Shown piece after piece: positions 59,917 to 64,000 of a stretch of DNA of 64,000 bases. Source of the DNA: CAIXSC01 sp046349855. GTDB lineage: Bacteria > Planctomycetota > Planctomycetia > Pirellulales > Pirellulaceae. The position numbers were made by a program, and so were the translations under genes. The stretch lies in contig JAXMBM010000012.1 of the NCBI GenBank assembly GCA_046349855.1, positions 79,358 to 143,357 on the forward strand. The letters run 5' to 3'. The first letter of the stretch is position 1. The number at the start of each line of letters is the position of its first letter. The notes under the pieces are model-generated. The model had not been told where the DNA came from, ran no database searches, and saw only the letters and a program-made list of their open reading frames with translations.

Positions 59917-61809
59917 ATGGTCGATGCGCATCGGTCCCGGACGGTGAAGTCCCGGACGGTGAAGTCCCGGCGGTTTCGCCCACGGCGCGCACTGGCCTGC
60001 GAAGCGCTGGAACCCCGGCGCCCTTGTGCCGCCGACTTTTTCAATGCGTTCTTTCCCTGTGACGTCAACAATGACGGTGCCCTGACGCCGCTCGACGCGC
60101 TGCTCACGCGCAATGAACTCGCCAGCGGTGGCCCACGCCTGCTGCCGCCCGCGGCCCTGCCGCCCGGACAGTGGTTCGACGTCGACGGCAGCGGTTCGCT
60201 TGAACCCGCCGATCTGCTGCACATCGTCAATCGGCTGAACGAAAAACCTGCCGCCTCTACGGCCCCCCCGCTGGCGTTGGCCGCCGGATTGACCCCGGAT
60301 TCCGATCCCGACGGGAACGGCGTCGTGTTGCGATCCGATGTCACGCTGCAGGGGCAGTCGGTCCCTGGAGCCGCCGTACGGCTGACGGTTGATGGCGGCA
60401 CGGCGCAATGGGTGGTCAGCGACGACAACGGACGATTTCAGTTCGCTCTGCAGGTCGGCCCTGGCGCCCACCAGGTGAAACTCGAGGTCACCGATCAGCT
60501 GCGTCCCGTGGTGACGGTCGAGCAGACGGTGCGCCACGGCGATACCGTGCTGGATTGGAACGCGACGCTGCTGGGCGTCATTCGCGACTGGACCACGTTG
60601 AGCAACGATCCGTACACGAATCGGGTGGTCACGGAGCGTCCCCCGGTCGCGGCTCGCAATCTGGCGATGGTGCATCTGGCGATGTTCGAGGCGGTCAACG
60701 CGATCGAGGGAGGATACACTCCCTACCTTGCGACGCTCGACGCTCCCGCCGACGCCTCACCCGTGGCGGCAGCCGCCGCGGCGGCTCACCGCGTCGCCGT
60801 GTCCGTCTATTCGCAGCCCCAGGAAGTCGCCGTTTTCGACGCGGCACTGCTGGAAGCCCTGGCCACGGTTCCCGCCGGACCGGCACGCGATGCGGGGCTG
60901 GCGGTCGGCCAAGCCGCCGGTGACGCGATATTGGCCGCCCGCGCCCACGACGGTGCCTCCGCCGTCGTCCGCTACACACCTGGAAAGGAACCGGGAGACT
61001 GGAATCGCACTTTTCCCGACTTCCTTCCTCCCCTGCTTCCTCAGTGGCCACAGGTCACTCCGTTTGCCTTGGAACAGACCGACATGTTCCGCCCCGCTCC
61101 CCCGCCCGCGCTCGACAGCGCCGAATACGCAGCGGCAGTCGACGAGGTCCGACGGTTGGGAAGTTACGCGGGGAGTGACCGGACGGCCGACCAGACCGAG
61201 ATCGCGCTGTACTGGGCCGATGGCGGCGGAACGTTTACTCCCCCAGGCCACTGGAATCAGATCGCGGCCGACGTGTTGCTGACACGCTCCACCTCGCTGC
61301 TGGAACAAGCGCGTCTCTTCGCGCTCCTCAACACGGCTCTGGCCGACGCCGGCATCTCCTGTTGGGACACCAAGTACACCTACGAGCTGTGGCGGCCCAT
61401 CGATGCCATTCGCCGCGGCGACACCGACGGCAACCCGCTCACTGAGGCTGATGCCAGTTGGCTGCCGCTGCTCAAGACTCCTCCCTTCCCCACCTACACC
61501 TCGGGCCACAGTACGTTCAGCGGTGCCGCTTCGGCCGTCCTCGCCGCACTGCTGGGAGACCAGGTCTCGTTCTCCAGCCAGGCCGACGGCCACTTCGGAT
61601 TCCGACTACGGCCTTTGGCGGCCGAGCAGCTGGTGACACGGAACTTCAGCAGCTTTTCGGCCGCGGCCGAAGAGGCGGGACGCAGCCGCATCTATGGCGG
61701 CATCCACTTCGAATTCGACAATGCCCAGGGGCTCGCCAGCGGTCGCGCCATCGGTGCCTATGTCGTCGCCCACTTCCTGCAACCGCTGAATGTCGGGGAA
61801 TCAACCTGA
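59917..61809 (+). CDS. Exported vanadium-haloperoxidase-like protein with LEPR-XLL signal and dockerin
   Basis: A 630-residue exported protein. Its N-terminus has basic 15-base repeats (TVKSR twice) and an LEPR-XLL-type motif (CEALEPRRPCAAD), typical of planctomycete exported proteins. Two dockerin-like calcium loops follow (CDVNNDGALTPLDALLTRNE and FDVDGSGSLEPADLLHIVNR). A beta-sandwich domain precedes a PAP2/vanadium haloperoxidase domain: KYTYELWRPIDAIR, TYTSGHSTFSGAAS and SRIYGGIHFEFDNAQG carry the vanadate-binding Arg, Ser, Gly and His residues. It may halogenate or hydrolyse phosphate outside the cell. The ribosome-binding site before ATG 59917 is weak. Confidence 0.85.
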   Translation: MVDAHRSRTVKSRTVKSRRFRPRRALACEALEPRRPCAADFFNAFFPCDVNNDGALTPLDALLTRNELASGGPRLLPPAALPPGQWFDVDGSGSLEPADLLHIVNRLNEKPAASTAPPLALAAGLTPDSDPDGNGVVLRSDVTLQGQSVPGAAVRLTVDGGTAQWVVSDDNGRFQFALQVGPGAHQVKLEVTDQLRPVVTVEQTVRHGDTVLDWNATLLGVIRDWTTLSNDPYTNRVVTERPPVAARNLAMVHLAMFEAVNAIEGGYTPYLATLDAPADASPVAAAAAAAHRVAVSVYSQPQEVAVFDAALLEALATVPAGPARDAGLAVGQAAGDAILAARAHDGASAVVRYTPGKEPGDWNRTFPDFLPPLLPQWPQVTPFALEQTDMFRPAPPPALDSAEYAAAVDEVRRLGSYAGSDRTADQTEIALYWADGGGTFTPPGHWNQIAADVLLTRSTSLLEQARLFALLNTALADAGISCWDTKYTYELWRPIDAIRRGDTDGNPLTEADASWLPLLKTPPFPTYTSGHSTFSGAASAVLAALLGDQVSFSSQADGHFGFRLRPLAAEQLVTRNFSSFSAAAEEAGRSRIYGGIHFEFDNAQGLASGRAIGAYVVAHFLQPLNVGEST

Positions 61810-61950
61810 GTTGATGCCGTGGGTCTGGGGTCGGGGGTCGGGGGTCGGGGGACTTGGGGCACGCCGGGGCACGCTTCGTGGGACGCCGGTCTTGGATCCT
61901 CACGGGTAGAGGATCGTCGCGGCACGCCACTCGTACTGGCGCGTACCCGG
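61810..61950. repeat. G-rich 7-base repeat in the gap before the GTPase gene
   Basis: The plus strand has tandem ggggtcg-type heptads near 61825-61855. Runs of four or five G could in principle fold as a G-quadruplex. No ORF is seen in the gap. Confidence 0.5.
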
Positions 61951-63270
61951 CTAGCTGAGGTTGAAATTGCCGGTGATCTTGCGGCGGATTTCATCCTTGA
62001 GTCGGGCGAGCACCGACTGCTTGTCGGTCTCTTCCAGGATCTGACGAATCACCGCCTTGGGACCGTCTGTCCCCCAGGACGACCCGTGTTCGAAGTAGTA
62101 GCGCGCGGCCTGACCCACGATGTAGGACCCGTAGCCCGCTGCCGCTCCCTGAGGGATGGCGGTGAGCAGCGTGCCGTAGCCGGCGGTCAGTGCCTTGAAG
62201 GCTGACGCGGCCCAGTGAGTGGCAATCTCGCCCGCGATCACCCAGCCGGCCGACTTGAGAACACTGGTGGCCAGTCCGCGGGCATTGACCCAGGACATTT
62301 CGAGTCCGTAGATATTGGCCAGCGTGGCGACCATGGTGGCGTCGACAGCACTTCCCCCCAGGATGTCGATGAGAGGGATCGGATTGAGTGCCACGGCCAG
62401 GGCTTTGATGGCGGCATACCCCCAGATCACCTGCTGAGCCTGCCGGTCCCGCAGCTGCACTCGCAAGGCGGCGATCCGGTCCGATCGGTCGGCCGCGAAC
62501 AGGGCCCCGTTGAGTGCCAGGAGCGCGAGTCCATCGCGTTCCAGCAATTGCAGAATGCGTTCTTTGAGGAGCGCCACATCGGGCGGAGGCTTGCGCCATT
62601 CCGTACGCGTGGTGCCGTCTTCTCCCTCGTAGACGTACTCGACCTCCCGCGGATCGGCCGTTGTTTCCACCACGTCCTCGGCCGCCACGATGCCCGCCAG
62701 CCGCTCGTCGCGCAGCACCTGCAGCAGGCGGCTGCGTTGTTCGCGGCTGTAGAGATCGGCCTTGTTGAGTACGACCGTGATCGGCTTATGGACCTTGGCC
62801 AGTTCCAGCAACGCGGCGAACTCGGTTTCATTGAGATCCGAGTCGGTGACGAAGATGATCAAGTCGGCGCGCTCGGCCACTTCGCGGGCCAGTGTCGCGC
62901 GGTCGACGCCGCCCACTTCGTTGACGCCGGGGGTGTCGATGAGCACGACCTGGGACTGAGCCAGCCCGGGGAGACAATAACCGCAGCCCTCCCAGGGGAC
63001 CTGCCAGACTTCCTTCGTCCAGCCGCCACGCACGTCGACCGAGGTCACCGCCTGACCGACCAGCGCATTGATGAGCGCTGACTTGCCGGTGCTGATCTCG
63101 CCAAACAGAACGATTTCCACTCGGCCCGTGGTGAGTTTGCCGTACATCTCCTGGAGCCGGGCCAGATCGCGGCGCAACAGCTCCTTCTCGTCATCCGAGC
63201 AGTTCTGCAGCTTCTGCAACGTCTGCTCGACGCTCGCCACCGCACTCCGATAGTTCTCGTCCTGCACCAT
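61951..63270 (-). CDS. Dynamin-like/Era-type GTPase with hydrophobic C-terminal domain
   Basis: A 439-residue GTPase. The P-loop is GEISTGKS (57-64), followed by DTPGVNEVGG (G3) and NKAD (G4). The C-terminus is a long hydrophobic helical domain (IPLIDILGGSAVDATMVATL, LTAGYGTLLTAIPQGAAAGY) of the DUF697 kind that places such GTPases at membranes. It may support membrane remodelling or assembly. GTP is expected rather than ATP from the NKxD motif. The next gene on the same strand starts 15 bases away (63286), so these two are an operon, with the zinc-ribbon protein upstream. Confidence 0.88.
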   Translation of the reverse strand: MVQDENYRSAVASVEQTLQKLQNCSDDEKELLRRDLARLQEMYGKLTTGRVEIVLFGEISTGKSALINALVGQAVTSVDVRGGWTKEVWQVPWEGCGYCLPGLAQSQVVLIDTPGVNEVGGVDRATLAREVAERADLIIFVTDSDLNETEFAALLELAKVHKPITVVLNKADLYSREQRSRLLQVLRDERLAGIVAAEDVVETTADPREVEYVYEGEDGTTRTEWRKPPPDVALLKERILQLLERDGLALLALNGALFAADRSDRIAALRVQLRDRQAQQVIWGYAAIKALAVALNPIPLIDILGGSAVDATMVATLANIYGLEMSWVNARGLATSVLKSAGWVIAGEIATHWAASAFKALTAGYGTLLTAIPQGAAAGYGSYIVGQAARYYFEHGSSWGTDGPKAVIRQILEETDKQSVLARLKDEIRRKITGNFNLS

Positions 63271-63285
63271 ATGCGTGCGATCCGC

Positions 63286-64000
63286 CTACTGGAGGGCCTG
63301 CCGCACGTCGGGTTGCTGCAGAACCACATAACCCCAGATGCCGAACGGGAGTCCAAAAATGCAGCAGGCGCTGCAGGGGAGGCTGCCCATGATGATCGCG
63401 GTCAGCGACCACGCGTAGCTGCGTCCTCGAAACATCTGGATCGCGCCGATCAGAGAGATCAAAGGCACGATGCCGACTCCCAGCATCCCGATCATCATGC
63501 CGATGTAGAACCCGATGCGCTCCGGTCCTTCCGGCGGCACCTGCATGTCGCCGCTGCTCAGTCCGACAATCACCGTGACGGCGTTCACCAGCGCATAAGC
63601 AATGCTCAGCGAGGCACAGACAATCAGCCCGATCGCTGGCCCTTTGAGTTTGGCGAGTGACTGGCTGCGATCCATCGAATAGCCGGCCGATGGAGAGCTG
63701 TAGCTGGGGGCCGCGTAAGGATTCTGCTGCGGCGCATAGCCGCCGGGCGGCGGATAGAGCGGAGCGGATGGGGCCGCAGGTGGAAACGTCGGGCTCGCCT
63801 GTCCAAACGGACTGCCGAAACCACCCCCGGGTGGACCGGGCGGGGGTGCCGATGGCTGCTCAGCCCACGGCGATGAGGGAGCGGCAGGCGGCGGCGGAAA
63901 GGCGGGCAACCCACCCGCAGGCGTTGCGGGTGGCGCCGCGGCCGGCGTTCCCGGGATCTTTACGACCGTACCACACTTGGGACAACGAGCGGACTTCCCC
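63286..64000 (-). CDS. Zinc-ribbon/Pro-rich-linker membrane protein, 3' part (runs off right edge)
   Basis: The minus-strand frame runs to the window edge. At the edge is one half of a zinc ribbon (RCPKCGTVVKIPG), then a Pro/Ala/Gly-rich linker of about 90 residues, then four transmembrane helices (AIGLIVCASLSIAYALVNAV, FYIGMMIGMLGVGIVPLISL, WSLTAIIMGSLPCSACCIFG, FGIWGYVVLQQPDVRQAL). This is the standard planctomycete zinc-ribbon/linker/membrane plan. The first Cys pair and start lie outside the window. The downstream GTPase gene is 15 bases from its stop, so it may share its transcript. Confidence 0.8.
   Translation of the reverse strand, partial: GKSARCPKCGTVVKIPGTPAAAPPATPAGGLPAFPPPPAAPSSPWAEQPSAPPPGPPGGGFGSPFGQASPTFPPAAPSAPLYPPPGGYAPQQNPYAAPSYSSPSAGYSMDRSQSLAKLKGPAIGLIVCASLSIAYALVNAVTVIVGLSSGDMQVPPEGPERIGFYIGMMIGMLGVGIVPLISLIGAIQMFRGRSYAWSLTAIIMGSLPCSACCIFGLPFGIWGYVVLQQPDVRQALQ

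Noticed and set aside
57943..60675. A 910-codon open frame on the minus strand
   Set aside because: It runs antisense to the radical SAM and haloperoxidase genes, whose motifs are clear. High-GC genomes produce such shadow frames and this one shows no known domain.
1..64000. CRISPR arrays, tRNA or rRNA genes
   Set aside because: No regularly spaced direct repeats of CRISPR type and no tRNA-like or rRNA-like segments were noticed; the tandem repeats found have units of 7-17 bases without spacers. A search with tRNAscan-SE and Infernal would settle it.

Overview
The window looks like a chromosomal piece of a planctomycete (Planctomycetota, probably class Planctomycetia). The GC content is high. 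The gene families are typical of that phylum: DUF1552 and DUF1587/1592/1588/1585 proteins, a DUF1549/DUF1553 cytochrome, a DUF1559 pilin-like protein with its small lipoprotein partner, a Tat-exported Gfo/Idh/MocA oxidoreductase, an arylsulfatase, an ECF sigma factor overlapping a Ser/Thr kinase-TPR gene, an LEPR-XLL/dockerin exported protein, and several proteins that join a zinc ribbon, a Pro/Ala-rich linker and membrane segments. I saw no rRNA, tRNA, CRISPR array, prophage or plasmid functions. Genus cannot be assigned from this sequence alone.

Layout. 1-0.5 kb: a truncated gene at the left edge and the 3' remnant of an ISAzo13-type transposase. 0.5-5.5 kb (minus): D-threonine-aldolase-like PLP enzyme, then the translationally coupled DUF1592-family cytochrome and DUF1552 protein. 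5.7-7.6 kb (plus): lipoprotein, a MITE-like repeat, a DUF1559 protein and a long perfect hairpin with tandem repeats. 7.6-10.1 kb: EthD-like and YbjN-like proteins, then a Gfo/Idh/MocA oxidoreductase. 10.1-17.3 kb: exported HEAT-repeat protein ending in a Hint (intein-like) domain, a divergent TPR protein, a PQQ-type propeller, and a zinc-ribbon/thioredoxin-fold/trypsin protein. 17.6-23.3 kb (plus): ABC ATPase, ABC permease with a large soluble domain, methyltransferase, sulfatase. 23.3-30.4 kb (minus): zinc-ribbon membrane protein, a second MITE-like copy, a 1689-residue TPR protein with an inserted C39-like cysteine peptidase, and an O6-alkylguanine-DNA alkyltransferase. 30.6-36.9 kb (plus): an unknown protein, a diiron metallo-beta-lactamase-fold (ODP-like) protein, an SDR lacking its catalytic Lys, a DUF1549/1553 cytochrome and a SpoU methyltransferase.

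37-41.6 kb: aspartate/aromatic aminotransferase, inositol-3-phosphate synthase, then a decayed accessory patch with a small pseudogene and a frameshifted REP-associated (Y1/HUH) transposase. 41.8-49.3 kb: a 1267-residue AsmA/TamB-like protein, then on the minus strand thioredoxin-like, CotH-kinase-like and DUF4956 genes. 49.5-54 kb: Bcp peroxiredoxin, deoxyribose-phosphate aldolase, membrane-anchored AAA ATPase, LVIVD-repeat propeller. 54.3-64 kb: ECF sigma/kinase pair, B12-binding-type radical SAM enzyme, haloperoxidase with planctomycete export signal and dockerin, GTPase with hydrophobic C-terminus, and a right-edge partial zinc-ribbon membrane protein.

How the genes relate. Most are cell-envelope, export and signalling genes rather than one pathway. 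I did not find a clear defence or biosynthetic island. The strongest unusual signals are the Hint domain with splice-type residues in a non-toxin exported protein, the giant TPR protein with an internal papain-like peptidase, and two copies of a TA-flanked, terminally inverted, hairpin-rich repeat of about 185 bp. Gene starts given here are my choices from Shine-Dalgarno-like sequences, signal peptides and overlaps. Nothing was checked against databases.
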